From assembly GCF_016919445.1 (NCBI RefSeq), contig NZ_CP070356.1:1557501-1621500 (forward strand): a stretch of DNA of 64,000 nucleotides, in the 5' to 3' direction. The notes beneath the pieces are model-generated. The model was not told the origin of the DNA. It worked only from the letters and a program-made list of their open reading frames with translations, and did no database searches. A program made the translations under genes and the position numbers. This stretch comes from Pseudomonas sp. PDNC002 (lineage in GTDB: Bacteria; Pseudomonadota; Gammaproteobacteria; Pseudomonadales; Pseudomonadaceae). This document shows positions 52,831 to 61,970 of this stretch, one piece after another (within the stretch, counting starts at the first letter, position 1; each line of letters opens with the position of its first letter).

Positions 52831-53996
52831 GCCAGCACGACGACCGCCTCGGTTTCGCCACCCGCGTGATCCACGCCGGGCAGGAGCCGGACCCTTCCAC
52901 CGGGGCGATCATGCCGCCGATCTACGCCAACTCCACCTACCGGCAGGACAGCCCCGGCGTGCACAAGGGCCTGGACTATGGCCGCTCGCACAACCCCACG
53001 CGCTGGGCGCTGGAGCGCTGCGTGGCGGACCTGGAAGGTGGTAGCAAGGCGTTCGCCTTCGCCTCGGGGCTGGCCGCCATCTCGGCGGTGCTGGAGCTGC
53101 TCGACGCCGGCTCGCATATTATTTCCGGCAACGACCTGTACGGCGGCACCTTCCGCCTGTTCGAGCGGGTGCGCAGGCGCAGTGCCGGGCATGACTTCCA
53201 CTTCGCCGACCTGTCCCAGCCCGGCGCGCTGGAAGCGGCACTCACCGACCAGACGCGCATGGTCTGGGTGGAAACCCCGAGCAACCCGCTGCTGCGCCTG
53301 ACCGATCTGGCCGCCATCGCCCGCATCTGCCGCGAGCGCGGCATCCTCTGCGTGGCCGACAATACCTTCGCCAGCCCGTGGATCCAGCGGCCGCTGGAGC
53401 TGGGCTTCGACATCGTGGTGCACTCCACGACCAAGTACCTCAATGGCCACTCCGACGTCATCGGCGGCATCGCCATCGTCGGCGACAACCCCGACCTCGC
53501 CGAGCGCGTGGGTTTCCTGCAGAACTCGGTGGGCGCCATCGCCGGGCCGTTCGACGCCTTCCTCACCCTGCGCGGCGTGAAGACCCTGGCGCTGCGCATG
53601 GAGCGGCACTGCGCGAACGCCCTCGACCTGGCGAAATGGCTGGAACAGCAGCCGCAGGTGAAGCGCGTCTACTACCCCGGCCTGGCCTCGCACCCGCAAC
53701 ATGAGCTGGCGCGCAAACAGATGAAGGGCTTCGGCGGGATGATCTCGCTGGACCTGGATACCGACCTGGCCGGCTCGCGGCGCTTCCTGGAAAACGTCCA
53801 GCTGTTCGCCCTGGCGGAGAGCCTGGGCGGCGTGGAAAGCCTGATCGAGCACCCGGCGATCATGACCCACGCCAGCATCCCGCCGGAGAACCGCGCGGCG
53901 CTGGGGATTGGTGATTCGCTGATCCGGCTCTCGGTGGGGGTGGAAGACGTGGAGGACCTGCGCGCCGATTTGGCCAAGGCCCTGGCGATGATCTGA
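52827..53996 (+). CDS. Cystathionine gamma-lyase (Cys/Met PLP family), 389 aa
   Basis: Cleaves cystathionine to cysteine, 2-oxobutanoate and ammonia, completing reverse transsulfuration with its overlapping partner. The PLP Lys is K203 in HSTTKYLNGHSD. Other blocks: YANSTYRQDSPGVHKGLDYG, FASGLAAISAVLELLD and NTFASPWIQRPLELG. The C-terminus has SLGGVESLIEHPAIMTHASI, where the Glu-Ser-Leu form is seen in both gamma-lyases and gamma-synthases, so the direction is inferred from the beta-synthase neighbour. Confidence 0.92.
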   Translation: MSQHDDRLGFATRVIHAGQEPDPSTGAIMPPIYANSTYRQDSPGVHKGLDYGRSHNPTRWALERCVADLEGGSKAFAFASGLAAISAVLELLDAGSHIISGNDLYGGTFRLFERVRRRSAGHDFHFADLSQPGALEAALTDQTRMVWVETPSNPLLRLTDLAAIARICRERGILCVADNTFASPWIQRPLELGFDIVVHSTTKYLNGHSDVIGGIAIVGDNPDLAERVGFLQNSVGAIAGPFDAFLTLRGVKTLALRMERHCANALDLAKWLEQQPQVKRVYYPGLASHPQHELARKQMKGFGGMISLDLDTDLAGSRRFLENVQLFALAESLGGVESLIEHPAIMTHASIPPENRAALGIGDSLIRLSVGVEDVEDLRADLAKALAMI

Positions 53997-54047
53997 TCCT
54001 TTCTGAGATATCCAGCTGCCTGTGAACCCCCTATCCGCGCCGAACTG

Positions 54048-54153
54048 TCCCCTCTCCCTTCAGGGGGAGGGCTAGGGAGGGGGAGCGTGGCCCACGGTGG
54101 AGTTGTTTGGCAGTTCTACTCTCTCCCCAACCCTCTCCCTGAAGGGAGAGGGA
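54048..54153. repeat. CCCTCTCCC paired-hairpin repeat, copy 3
   Basis: Two inverse hairpins (TCCCCTCTCCCTTCAGGGGG at 54048 and ACCCTCTCCCTGAAGGGAG up to 54153) with about 40 bp between. It belongs with the copies at 21474 and 32052. It fills the convergent gap between the gamma-lyase gene and pyrC'. Confidence 0.85.
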
Positions 54154-54192
54154 GCTGCTCCTCTGCAGATGGCGGACTGTTGCGTCGTCATG

Positions 54193-54220
54193 AAAAAGCC
54201 CGCCAATCGGCGGGCTTTTT
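54193..54220. terminator. Bidirectional intrinsic terminator of pyrC'
   Basis: AAAAAGCCCGCC/GGCGGGCTTTTT with loop AATC. It differs from the hairpin at 1515-1542 by one loop base. It ends the pyrR-pyrB-pyrC' transcript and may also serve the transsulfuration genes. Confidence 0.93.
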
Positions 54221-54237
54221 CATGGAGCGGTGAAGCG

Positions 54238-55509
54238 TCAGACCGCGTGGACGATATGCCCGTCCACCAGGGTGCAGCGCACCACGCCCGGCAGGCAGTG
54301 GCCGAGGAACGGGCAGTTCTGGCCGCGGGAGTGCCAGGTCTCGCCCGCCAGGGTCTGGCCGTCGGCTTCGAACAGCACCACGTCGGCGGCTGCGCCGATC
54401 GCCAGCTTGCCGGCCGGCAGGCGCAGGGCGGCGGCCGGGCCGCTGGACAGGCGCGCCAGCAGGGTCGGCAGGTCGAGCAGGCCGTCCTGCACCAGCGTCA
54501 TGGCCAGCGGCAGCAGCAGTTCGACGCTGCTGATACCCGGATCGGTCGCAGCGAACGGGGCGTTCTTCGCGTCCTGCTCGTGGGGCTGGTGATGGCTGGC
54601 GATGGCCTGGATCACGCCGCTCTTCACCGCTTCGCGCAGGGCCTCGCGGTCCTTGTGCGAGCGCAGCGGCGGCTGCACGTGGTAGAGGCTGGAGAAGTCC
54701 GCCAGGGCTTCGTCGGTCAGGATCAGCTGGTAAAGCGCCACGTCGGCGGTCACCGGCAGGCCGCGGGCCTGGGCCTGGGCGATCAGCTCGACGCCGCGGG
54801 CGCTGGTCAACTGGCTGAAGTGCGCGCGTACGCCGGACTGTTCCACCAGCAGCAGGTTGCGCGCCAGAGCCACGGTTTCGGCGGTTTCCGGGATGCCGGC
54901 CAGGCCACGGAAGCTGGCGGTCGGGCCTTCGTGGGCGAGTCCGCCTTCGGCCAGCTCATGGTCCTGGGAGGTGAAGATCACGGTGAGGTCGAAGGTCGCC
55001 GCGTATTCCAGCGAACGCAGCAGCACGCGGTTGCTCGCCATTGGCGCCAGGCCGTTGGTGAAGGCCACGCAGCCGGCGTCGCTCAGGGCGACCAGCTCGG
55101 ACAGCTGTTCGCCGCCCAGCCCCTTGGTCAGCGCGCCGATGGGGAAGACCTTGGCGTTGCCGGCCTCGCGGGCGCGGTCAAGGATCAGCTCGGCGACGGC
55201 GGAGGTGTCCAGCACCGGCTTGGTCTGCGGCGGGAAGCACAGGCTGGTGACGCCACCGGCAGCGGCGGCGCGGGTTTCGCTTTCGATGCTGCCCTTGCGG
55301 CTGTAGCCCGGCTCGCGCAGGGCGACGCTCAGGTCGACCAGGCCGGGCGCGGCGATCAGGCCGGCGGCGTCGATTTCCTGGGCGGCATGGAAGTCAGCGG
55401 GGGCATCGCCGATGGCGATGATGCGCCCGGCCTCGATGTGCAGGTCGCAGACCTTGTCCAGGCCGCTGGCGGGGTCGATCAGGTGGGCGCCACGAATACT
55501 GACGGTCAT
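54238..55509 (-). CDS. pyrC': PyrC', inactive dihydroorotase partner of aspartate transcarbamoylase, 423 aa
   Basis: A dihydroorotase homologue that has lost the metal site. The place of the DXHXHXR motif reads [11 protein letters not shown], so both His ligands are missing. The later [10 protein letters not shown] and [15 protein letters not shown] blocks keep the fold. In pseudomonads this protein is needed as a structural subunit of the pyrB dodecamer and has no DHOase activity. Overlaps pyrB by 4 bp. Terminator 18 bp after its stop. Confidence 0.93.
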   Translation of the reverse strand: MTVSIRGAHLIDPASGLDKVCDLHIEAGRIIAIGDAPADFHAAQEIDAAGLIAAPGLVDLSVALREPGYSRKGSIESETRAAAAGGVTSLCFPPQTKPVLDTSAVAELILDRAREAGNAKVFPIGALTKGLGGEQLSELVALSDAGCVAFTNGLAPMASNRVLLRSLEYAATFDLTVIFTSQDHELAEGGLAHEGPTASFRGLAGIPETAETVALARNLLLVEQSGVRAHFSQLTSARGVELIAQAQARGLPVTADVALYQLILTDEALADFSSLYHVQPPLRSHKDREALREAVKSGVIQAIASHHQPHEQDAKNAPFAATDPGISSVELLLPLAMTLVQDGLLDLPTLLARLSSGPAAALRLPAGKLAIGAAADVVLFEADGQTLAGETWHSRGQNCPFLGHCLPGVVRCTLVDGHIVHAV

Positions 55510-56510
55510 TGCGCGTCCTCCTGTTCCAGCTGTCGTTGGGCGTTCTGGCCGCTCATGGCCATGGACAGCACGGCCATGCGGATGGCGATGCCGTAGGTGA
55601 CCTGGTTGAGGATCACCGACTGTTCGCCGTCGGCCACGGCGGAGTCGATCTCCACGCCGCGGTTGATCGGGCCGGGGTGCATGACGATGGCGTCGGGCTT
55701 GGCCAGCTTCAGGCGCTTCTGGGTCAGGCCGTAGAGCTTGAAGAACTCGCCTTCGCTGGGCAGCAGGCCGCCGGCCATGCGCTCGCGCTGCAGGCGCAGC
55801 ATGATCACCACGTCGACGTCCTTCAGGCCTTCGTCGGCGTTGGTGTAGACCTTCACCCCGTACTGCTCTTCCAGGCCTACCGGCAGCAGGGTGCGCGGGG
55901 CGATGACACGGATGTCCGGGCAGCCGAGGGTTTTCAGCGCCAGCATGTCGGAGCGCGCCACCCGCGAGTGCAGGATGTCGCCGACGATGGCCACCGAGAG
56001 GTTCTCGAAGCTGCCCTTGTGGCGGCGGATGGTGAGCATGTCGAGCATGCCCTGGGTCGGGTGGCCGTGGCGGCCATCGCCGCCGTTGATCACGGCGACG
56101 TTGGGGCTGACGTGCTCGGCGATGAAGTGCGCGGCACCCGAGTCGCTGTGACGCACAACGAACATGTCGGCGGCCATGGCCTCCAGGTTGCGCAGGGTGT
56201 CGGTGAGCGTCTCGCCCTTGCTGGTCGAGGAAGTCGACACGTTCAGCGAGATGACGTCGGCGGACAGGCGCTGGGCGGCCAGCTCGAAGGTGGTGCGGGT
56301 GCGCGTGGAGTTCTCGAAGAACACGTTGCACACGGTCTTGCCGCGCAGCAGCGGGACTTTCTTCACCGCGCGGGCGCCGACCTCGAGGAAGGAGTCGGCG
56401 GTGTCGAGGATTTCAGTCAGCAGTTCGCGGGACAACCCGTCGAGCGAGAGGAAGTGGCGCAGCTGGCCCAGGTCGTTGAGCTGCAGCGGGCGCTTGGCGT
56501 CGGTCGGCAT
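55506..56510 (-). CDS. pyrB: PyrB, aspartate carbamoyltransferase
   Basis: Joins carbamoyl phosphate and aspartate in the first committed pyrimidine step. The 334-residue length matches PAO1. Carbamoyl phosphate motif [15 protein letters not shown], then [15 protein letters not shown], then [16 protein letters not shown] and [12 protein letters not shown] are all intact. The start is [13 protein letters not shown]. pyrC' follows with overlap; pyrR lies 45 bp upstream. Confidence 0.97.
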   Translation of the reverse strand: MPTDAKRPLQLNDLGQLRHFLSLDGLSRELLTEILDTADSFLEVGARAVKKVPLLRGKTVCNVFFENSTRTRTTFELAAQRLSADVISLNVSTSSTSKGETLTDTLRNLEAMAADMFVVRHSDSGAAHFIAEHVSPNVAVINGGDGRHGHPTQGMLDMLTIRRHKGSFENLSVAIVGDILHSRVARSDMLALKTLGCPDIRVIAPRTLLPVGLEEQYGVKVYTNADEGLKDVDVVIMLRLQRERMAGGLLPSEGEFFKLYGLTQKRLKLAKPDAIVMHPGPINRGVEIDSAVADGEQSVILNQVTYGIAIRMAVLSMAMSGQNAQRQLEQEDAQ

Positions 56511-56555
56511 GTGGCAGGCCCTGAAAGTTGGTGGTGGAGGTCCGGGCGCGCGAAG

Positions 56556-57068
56556 TTACAGCGCGGTGCTGAGAAGCGTGCGCTCGAGGACAAGTGGTGC
56601 GGGACCGCGCAATTTTACCCGCTCGTTGGGTGCCAATGACAGGGTTTCGCCGACCACATCCGGGCGAATCGGCAGCTCGCGCTTGTTCAGGTCGACCAGG
56701 CTGACCAGGGTCACGCTGGCCGGGCGGCCGTAGTCGAACAGCTCGTTCAGCGCGGCGCGGATGGTCCGGCCGCTCATCAGCACGTCGTCCACCAGGATCA
56801 GGTGCTGGCCGTCGATCTCGAAGGGCAGTTCCGACGGACGGACCTGCGGATGCAGCCCGCTGCGGGTGAAGTCGTCGCGGTAGAAGGAGACGTCGAGGAT
56901 GCCGAGGATCTCGTCGCTGCCCAGTGCCTTGAGCAGTTCCTGGGCGACCCAGATGCCCCCGGTGTGGATGCCGACGAAGCGTGGCGAGTCGATGCCGCGC
57001 TGCGCGAGGTAGTTGCGCAGGTCGGTGGCCATGCGGGGAATGAGTTCGGCGGGGCTTGGCAGGGTCAT
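56556..57068 (-). CDS. pyrR: PyrR, pyrimidine regulator / uracil phosphoribosyltransferase-like
   Basis: The 170-residue protein has a phosphoribosyltransferase fold with the PRPP loop [18 protein letters not shown]. The N-terminal RNA-side and dimer features are less clear. In Pseudomonas PyrR controls the pyr genes without the Gram-positive type of attenuator; I find no such RNA hairpin pair before pyrB. It is the first gene of the pyrR-pyrB-pyrC' unit. Confidence 0.93.
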   Translation of the reverse strand: MTLPSPAELIPRMATDLRNYLAQRGIDSPRFVGIHTGGIWVAQELLKALGSDEILGILDVSFYRDDFTRSGLHPQVRPSELPFEIDGQHLILVDDVLMSGRTIRAALNELFDYGRPASVTLVSLVDLNKRELPIRPDVVGETLSLAPNERVKLRGPAPLVLERTLLSTAL

Positions 57069-57207
57069 GACGTCTCCGGTTCGGTTGGCGAGGCCACCCG
57101 GCTCGGGCGGCCATCGGGGCGGACCGTTCCGGGAAGGAGTGGTCCGGCAAGCTTAGCGGCTTTGGCTCCCTGGACGCTGCCATAGGTCAAGGGTGCTCTG
57201 CCGCAGG

Positions 57208-57645
57208 TCAAGCAGGGGCGTTCTCCGCCAGCCAGCCCTCCAGCAGCAGGGCGGCGGCCAGGGCGTCCACCGGACGCTCGCGGTAGCCGCCCGTCTGGCC
57301 CTGGGCCAGGCGTTCGCCCTTGGCGGCATAGGTCGTCAGGCGTTCGTCGTGGGTGTGCACCGGCAGGTTGTAGCGGCCATTCAGGCGGCGGGCAAACTTT
57401 TCCGCGCGCTCGCTCATCTCGCTGGGGGTGCCATCCATGTTCAGCGGCAGGCCGACGACGATGGCGTCGGGTTGCCACTCCTTGATCAGCGCTTCCACAC
57501 GGTTCCAGTCCGGCACGCCGTTCTGCGCCTTGAGCACGCAGAGTTCGCGGGCCTGGCCGGTGATGGCCTGGCCGACGGCGACGCCGATCTGCTTGGTGCC
57601 GTAGTCGAAGCCCAGGAGCAGGCGCAGGGGTTTGCTGCTGCTCAT
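57208..57645 (-). CDS. ruvX: YqgF/RuvX, Holliday-junction resolvase-like nuclease
   Basis: A 145-residue RNase H-fold protein, now mostly regarded as a 16S rRNA 5'-end processing or anti-termination factor. The first motif is LLGFDYGTKQIGVAVG, the second VVGLPLNMDGTPSEM, the third VHTHDERLTT. The start adjoins the algH stop without gap (TGAATG), so translation is coupled. pyrR lies 139 bp downstream. Confidence 0.94.
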   Translation of the reverse strand: MSSSKPLRLLLGFDYGTKQIGVAVGQAITGQARELCVLKAQNGVPDWNRVEALIKEWQPDAIVVGLPLNMDGTPSEMSERAEKFARRLNGRYNLPVHTHDERLTTYAAKGERLAQGQTGGYRERPVDALAAALLLEGWLAENAPA

Positions 57646-58215
57646 TCAGGCGTGCCCGGCCTGGGCGGTGAGCAGGCTGAGGTTGATCCCCAGGCGCTCC
57701 GCGGCCGCCGACAGGCGCTGTTCGGTCGGCACTTCGAAGAGCACCGCAGGGTCTGCCGGGCAGGTCAGCCAGGCGTTGTCGGCCAGCTCGGCTTCCAGTT
57801 GGCCGGCTTCCCAGCCCGCGTAGCCGAGGGTGATCAGGTGCTGCGCCGGGCCGCTGCCATCGGCAATGGCGAACAGCACGTCCTGGGAGGTGGACAGCGA
57901 CAGCTCGCCCAGCTCCAGAGTGGCCTGGTAGCTGCGTCCGGCGGGGTGCAGGACGAAGCCGCGATCGGTCTGTACCGGCCCGCCGGTATAGATGGTCACG
58001 CCCTGGCAGCGTACCGGCGGCAGTTCGTCCGGGCGCAGCTGTTCGAGGACGTCGGCAAGGCTCAGGCCGCTGGGGCGATTGATGATTAGTCCCATGGCGC
58101 CCTGCTCGTTGTGTTCCACGAGGTAGGTGACGGTCTGGGCAAAGTTGGAGTCCGCCATGTGCGGCATGGCGATCAGGAAATGGTGCTTGAGGTAGCTGAC
58201 GGCTGTGCTTTTCAT
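57646..58215 (-). CDS. algH: AlgH (UPF0301 family), 189 aa
   Basis: A UPF0301 protein; the name comes from an early link to alginate control, and the molecular function is unknown. The marks are LKHHFLIAMPHMADSNFAQT, YLVEHNEQGAMGLIINRP and VTIYTGGPVQTDRGFVLHP. Length 189 equals the PAO1 protein. I chose the ATG at 58215 (MKSTAVSYLKHH); the longer frame from 58251 lacks support. It is coupled to ruvX downstream. Confidence 0.94.
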   Translation of the reverse strand: MKSTAVSYLKHHFLIAMPHMADSNFAQTVTYLVEHNEQGAMGLIINRPSGLSLADVLEQLRPDELPPVRCQGVTIYTGGPVQTDRGFVLHPAGRSYQATLELGELSLSTSQDVLFAIADGSGPAQHLITLGYAGWEAGQLEAELADNAWLTCPADPAVLFEVPTEQRLSAAAERLGINLSLLTAQAGHA

Positions 58216-58290
58216 GCCGGCTAGTTTCAGGCCTGGGGGCCAAAGGGACAAGACTTGAAAGCGTCAGCTCATGCCATCGGGCGCGCCTGA

Positions 58291-59184
58291 TCAGTTGCTG
58301 GACAGGCGGTCGCCGCGTTCGAAGCGCCAGGTGCGGATGATTTCCAGGCGGTCGATATCGTTCAGATCTCCGGAGAAGGGGGCGAACGGCGCGGCCAGGC
58401 GGACGATGCGCTGGGCGGCCTGGTCGAGCAGGGGCTGGCCGGAGGATTCCAGTACCTGCACTTCATACAGGGAGCCGTCGCGGTTGATCGACACCAGCAG
58501 CCGCAGGCTGCCGTAGATGCGCTGGCGGCGGGCCTCGTCCGGGTAGTTGAGGTTGCCTATGCGCTCGATCTTCTTGCGCCATTCCTCTTTATACCAGGCG
58601 CCCTTGTCGCGCATGGTCGAGGCGGCGCTCAGGCGGTGGATGCGCGGGCGCTTGGCGTAGGCCTGCTGCTCGCGGGCGAGGTCGGCTTCGAGGCTGGAGA
58701 TTTCCGCCGAGAGCTGGCTGGAATCGAACTGCGGCGCAGGCTTGGCGACGGTCTCGGCCTTGGGCGTCTGCTGCTTGGTCTGCACCTTGTCCGGGCGCGG
58801 GGTGCGGGTGGCGACGGCGGCCTTGGGCGCTTCCGGGCTCTTGGCCTGGCGCGGGGTGGTTGGCGGGGCGACCTTCTTGACTTCGGTGTCCTGGAACGGC
58901 GCCTGCTCGGTGGTCTTGGGGATCGCCTTGTGTTCCAGGGTGCCGCTGCCCTGCTGGTGCATCTGTGCGAGGTAGTCCGCCTTTTCGGGCGCCTTCTCGC
59001 TCTTGAAGCTGGCCAGGGTGATTTCCAGGGTTTTGCTCAGTTGGCTGGACATCGGCATGGTGAAGCCCACGCCGAGCAGCACGGCCACGTGCAGGATGGC
59101 CGCAATGAACAGGGTGAAACCCAGCCGATCCGCCGGGCGTACGCCGGAGGACACGGGGAAGTCGGGATGGGTTGCAGCGTTCAT
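58291..59184 (-). CDS. tonB3: TonB3-like energy transducer, 297 aa
   Basis: An N-terminal membrane anchor lies at about 20-42 (LGFTLFIAAILHVAVLLGVG). A long Pro/Lys/Thr-rich periplasmic linker spans about 65-195. The TonB C-terminal domain spans about 200-297 (GNLNYPDEARRQRIYGSLRL, then VQVLESSGQPLLDQAA). In PAO1 the gene at this position, tonB3, is needed for normal twitching and pilus assembly. The genes around it (algH, gshB, pilG) agree with that place. Confidence 0.93.
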   Translation of the reverse strand: MNAATHPDFPVSSGVRPADRLGFTLFIAAILHVAVLLGVGFTMPMSSQLSKTLEITLASFKSEKAPEKADYLAQMHQQGSGTLEHKAIPKTTEQAPFQDTEVKKVAPPTTPRQAKSPEAPKAAVATRTPRPDKVQTKQQTPKAETVAKPAPQFDSSQLSAEISSLEADLAREQQAYAKRPRIHRLSAASTMRDKGAWYKEEWRKKIERIGNLNYPDEARRQRIYGSLRLLVSINRDGSLYEVQVLESSGQPLLDQAAQRIVRLAAPFAPFSGDLNDIDRLEIIRTWRFERGDRLSSN

Positions 59185-59238
59185 TGCGGGTCACTAGGCC
59201 AAAGTGGGCGAGAGTCTGCCGACGAGGCTTATAAAAGT

Positions 59239-60201
59239 CTATGACGCACTGCGCGCCTTGAGCTTTTCGTCGATGACTGTCATCAACCGCTCGCCGATGC
59301 GGGTGTCGTAGGCTGCATCGATCTCGCGGATGCAGGTCGGGCTGGTGACGTTGATCTCGGTGAGGTTTTCGCCGATCACATCCAGGCCGACGAACAGCAG
59401 GCCGCGTTTGCGCAGTTCCGGGCCGACCTGGGCGGCGATCCAGCGATCACGCTCGGTCAGCGGCTGGGCCACGCCACGACCGCCGGCGGCGAGGTTGCCG
59501 CGGGTCTCGCCCTGGGCGGGGATGCGCGCCAGGCAGTATTCCACCGGCTCGCCGTCGATCATCAGGATGCGTTTGTCGCCGTCCTTGATGGCCGGCAGGT
59601 AACGCTGCGCCATGACCTGTTCCTGGCCGTGACGGGTCAGGGTCTCGAGGATCACCGAGAGGTTCGGGTCGCCTTCGCGGTGGCGGAAGATCATCGATCC
59701 GCCCATGCCGTCCAGGGGTTTGAGAATGATGTCACGATGCTCCGCGGCGAATTCGCGGAGAATGTCGGACCGGCGGCTCACCACTGTCGGGGGCGCACAT
59801 TGTGGGAACAGGGTGGCGAAGTACTTCTCGTTGCAGTCGCGCAGGCTCTGCGGGCGGTTCACTACCAGGGTGCCGGCGGCTTCGGCCTGTTCCAGCAGGT
59901 AGGTGGAGTAGACGAACTCGTTGTCGAAGGGCGGGTCCTTGCGCATCAGGATCACGTCCAGGTCCGACAGCGGCTGGTCGACTTCATCTTCCAGTTCGAA
60001 CCAGTGGGCCGGGTCGTAGAAGACCTTCAGCGGGCGCATGCGGCCACGGGCCACGTTCTCTTTCTGGTAAAGGTCCTGCTGCTCCATATAGAACAGCTGC
60101 CATCCACGGGCCTGGGCAGCCAGCAGCATGGCCAGCGAGCTGTCCTTCTTGAAACTGATCTGCGCGATGGGGTCCATCACGATCCCGAGGCGTACGCTCA
60201 T
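59239..60201 (-). CDS. gshB: GshB, glutathione synthetase
   Basis: Adds glycine to gamma-glutamylcysteine, the last step of glutathione synthesis. The 320-residue ATP-grasp protein has MDPIAQISFKKDSSLAMLLA, VVNRPQSLRDCNEKYFATLF, ILKPLDGMGGSMIFRH and the C-terminal ENLTEINVTSPTCIREID. Complete. It diverges from pilG, leaving a 277-bp shared control region without a visible gene. Confidence 0.97.
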   Translation of the reverse strand: MSVRLGIVMDPIAQISFKKDSSLAMLLAAQARGWQLFYMEQQDLYQKENVARGRMRPLKVFYDPAHWFELEDEVDQPLSDLDVILMRKDPPFDNEFVYSTYLLEQAEAAGTLVVNRPQSLRDCNEKYFATLFPQCAPPTVVSRRSDILREFAAEHRDIILKPLDGMGGSMIFRHREGDPNLSVILETLTRHGQEQVMAQRYLPAIKDGDKRILMIDGEPVEYCLARIPAQGETRGNLAAGGRGVAQPLTERDRWIAAQVGPELRKRGLLFVGLDVIGENLTEINVTSPTCIREIDAAYDTRIGERLMTVIDEKLKARSAS

Positions 60202-60478
60202 GGGATGTCCTCTATAAAAAGGGCTGATAGCCGCGGTCTGAACCGCTGGCGGAAAAGGCTGAAAAAAGGAAGCTCAGGGTGGCGCTGGATGTGCGCTCGG
60301 TCAAGGAAAAAGCCTACGTGATCGGGGTCTTATGGTTTGATTTTGCGCGCCGTGGTAAAGATTCAGACGATTGTGGTAAAAGGTCTCCACGATTGGGTCG
60401 CAGCCCGACGGTGGCAGGGCGCATGCGCACTGATATAAAAAGCGGAAAAAACGATTCACCGAGATGGTAAGGGCGAAC

Positions 60479-60886
60479 ATGGAACAGCATTCCGACGGTT
60501 TGAAAGTAATGGTGATCGACGACTCCAAGACGATTCGTCGCACCGCCGAAACCCTGCTGAAGAAAGTCGGCTGCGATGTCATCACAGCCATCGACGGTTT
60601 CGACGCTCTGGCCAAGATCGCCGATACCCATCCCAGCATCATCTTCGTCGATATCATGATGCCGCGCCTGGATGGCTACCAGACCTGCGCCCTGATCAAG
60701 AACAACAGTGCCTTCAAATCCACGCCGGTGATCATGCTGTCCTCCAAGGACGGCCTGTTCGACAAGGCCAAGGGTCGCATCGTCGGTTCCGACCAGTACC
60801 TCACCAAGCCCTTCAGCAAGGAAGAGCTGCTCGGCGCGATCAAGACCCATGTGCCCGACTTCACCCCGGTGGAGCACGCTTCCTGA
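60479..60886 (+). CDS. pilG: PilG, CheY-like response regulator of the Pil-Chp system
   Basis: A single receiver domain of 135 residues. The acidic pocket is D14-D15 (MVIDDSKTIRR), the phosphoacceptor is D58 (IIFVDIMMPRLDG) and the Lys is in YLTKPFSKEEL. PilG promotes pilus extension and cAMP signalling together with ChpA. The start at 60479 (MEQHSDGLKV) gives the PAO1 length. A GATGGTAAGGG stretch is upstream. First gene of the cluster. Confidence 0.97.
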   Translation: MEQHSDGLKVMVIDDSKTIRRTAETLLKKVGCDVITAIDGFDALAKIADTHPSIIFVDIMMPRLDGYQTCALIKNNSAFKSTPVIMLSSKDGLFDKAKGRIVGSDQYLTKPFSKEELLGAIKTHVPDFTPVEHAS

Positions 60887-60931
60887 AGTCCGGCCCAGCG
60901 CCGGTGACGCCTATTCCGTATGGGGACCACA

Positions 60932-61297
60932 ATGGCTCGAATTCTGATTGTTGATGACTCGCCGACCGAGATGTACAAGCTGACCGCGATGCTGGAGAAG
61001 CACTCGCACCAGGTACTCAAGGCCGAAAACGGCGCCGATGGCGTGGCCCTGGCTCGCCAGGAAAAGCCGGACGTCGTCCTGATGGACATTGTCATGCCCG
61101 GCCTGAACGGCTTCCAGGCGACTCGCCAGCTGTCCAAGGACCCGGAGACCAGCGGCATTCCGGTGATCATCGTCACCACCAAGGATCAGGAGACCGACAA
61201 GGTCTGGGGCAAGCGCCAGGGCGCGCGCGACTACCTGACCAAGCCGGTGGACGAAGACACACTGCTCAAGACCATCAATTCGGTGCTGGCCGGCTGA
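60932..61297 (+). CDS. pilH: PilH, CheY-like response regulator of the Pil-Chp system
   Basis: A second receiver of 121 residues. The phosphoacceptor is D52 (VVLMDIVMPGLNG), the acidic pair is in LIVDDSPTEM and the Lys is in YLTKPVDEDTL. PilH acts against PilG by lowering signalling output and in retraction control. The start follows GGGGACC with a weak ribosome site; 45 bp separate it from pilG. Confidence 0.97.
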   Translation: MARILIVDDSPTEMYKLTAMLEKHSHQVLKAENGADGVALARQEKPDVVLMDIVMPGLNGFQATRQLSKDPETSGIPVIIVTTKDQETDKVWGKRQGARDYLTKPVDEDTLLKTINSVLAG

Positions 61298-61349
61298 TCA
61301 GCCTGCCTGCACGTACCGAACATAATTATTAGAGAAGGCCAGGGCCGGC

Positions 61350-61886
61350 ATGGCGGAAGTCCAGAGTCCTTTCGAGGTTCTCGTCCAGATCGATCAGCGC
61401 TGTCGTCAGCTGGCCGCGGGTTTGCCTGCGCAGCGCGAGATGGTGCAGAGCTGGAACGGCATCGGCTTCCGCATGGCTGGGCGTCTGTTCGTGGCGCCCA
61501 TGGGGGAGGTTGGCGAGGTTCTTCACGAGCCGCGCTACACACTGTTGCCCGGCGTCCGTGACTGGGTGAAGGGGGTCGCCAACGTGCGCGGCCGCCTGTT
61601 GCCGATCATGGACCTGTGCGGCTTCCTCGGCGCGGACTTGTCACCTCTGCGCAAACAGCGGCGCGTGCTGGTGGTGGAACATCAGGAAGTCTTCGCCGGC
61701 CTCATCGTCGATGAGGTATTCGGCATGCAGCACTTCCCGGTGGATACCTTCTCCGAACAGTTGCCGCCCCTCGAAGCGGTTCTGCAGCCCTTTATTCATG
61801 GCGTCTTCAATCGCGAACAGCCCTGGCTCGTGTTCAGCCCGCATGCGTTGGCTCAGCACCCGGCGTTCCTGGATGTCGCCAGTTAG
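61350..61886 (+). CDS. pilI: PilI, CheW-like adaptor of the Pil-Chp system
   Basis: Couples the receptor PilJ to the kinase ChpA. The 178-residue protein is a CheW domain: LLPGVRDWVKGVANVRGRLL, then DLCGFLGADLSPLRKQRRVL and VVEHQEVFAGLIVDEVFGMQ. The start is preceded by AGGGCCGGC with modest match. A GGGCCGG/CCGGCCC hairpin with TT lies at 61900-61920 before pilJ and could weaken read-through. Confidence 0.95.
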   Translation: MAEVQSPFEVLVQIDQRCRQLAAGLPAQREMVQSWNGIGFRMAGRLFVAPMGEVGEVLHEPRYTLLPGVRDWVKGVANVRGRLLPIMDLCGFLGADLSPLRKQRRVLVVEHQEVFAGLIVDEVFGMQHFPVDTFSEQLPPLEAVLQPFIHGVFNREQPWLVFSPHALAQHPAFLDVAS

Positions 61887-61970
61887 TTTTTGACCGGTTG
61901 GGCCGGCTCGTCCGGCCCTTGTTGTGACATGGAAACCGTAAATCGTGGTGGGTCCAGGCGGGGGCCGAAT

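Noticed and set aside
54097-55596. 499-codon plus-strand frame opposite pyrC'
   Set aside because: It begins inside a repeat and runs antisense to pyrC'; no motif or ribosome site.
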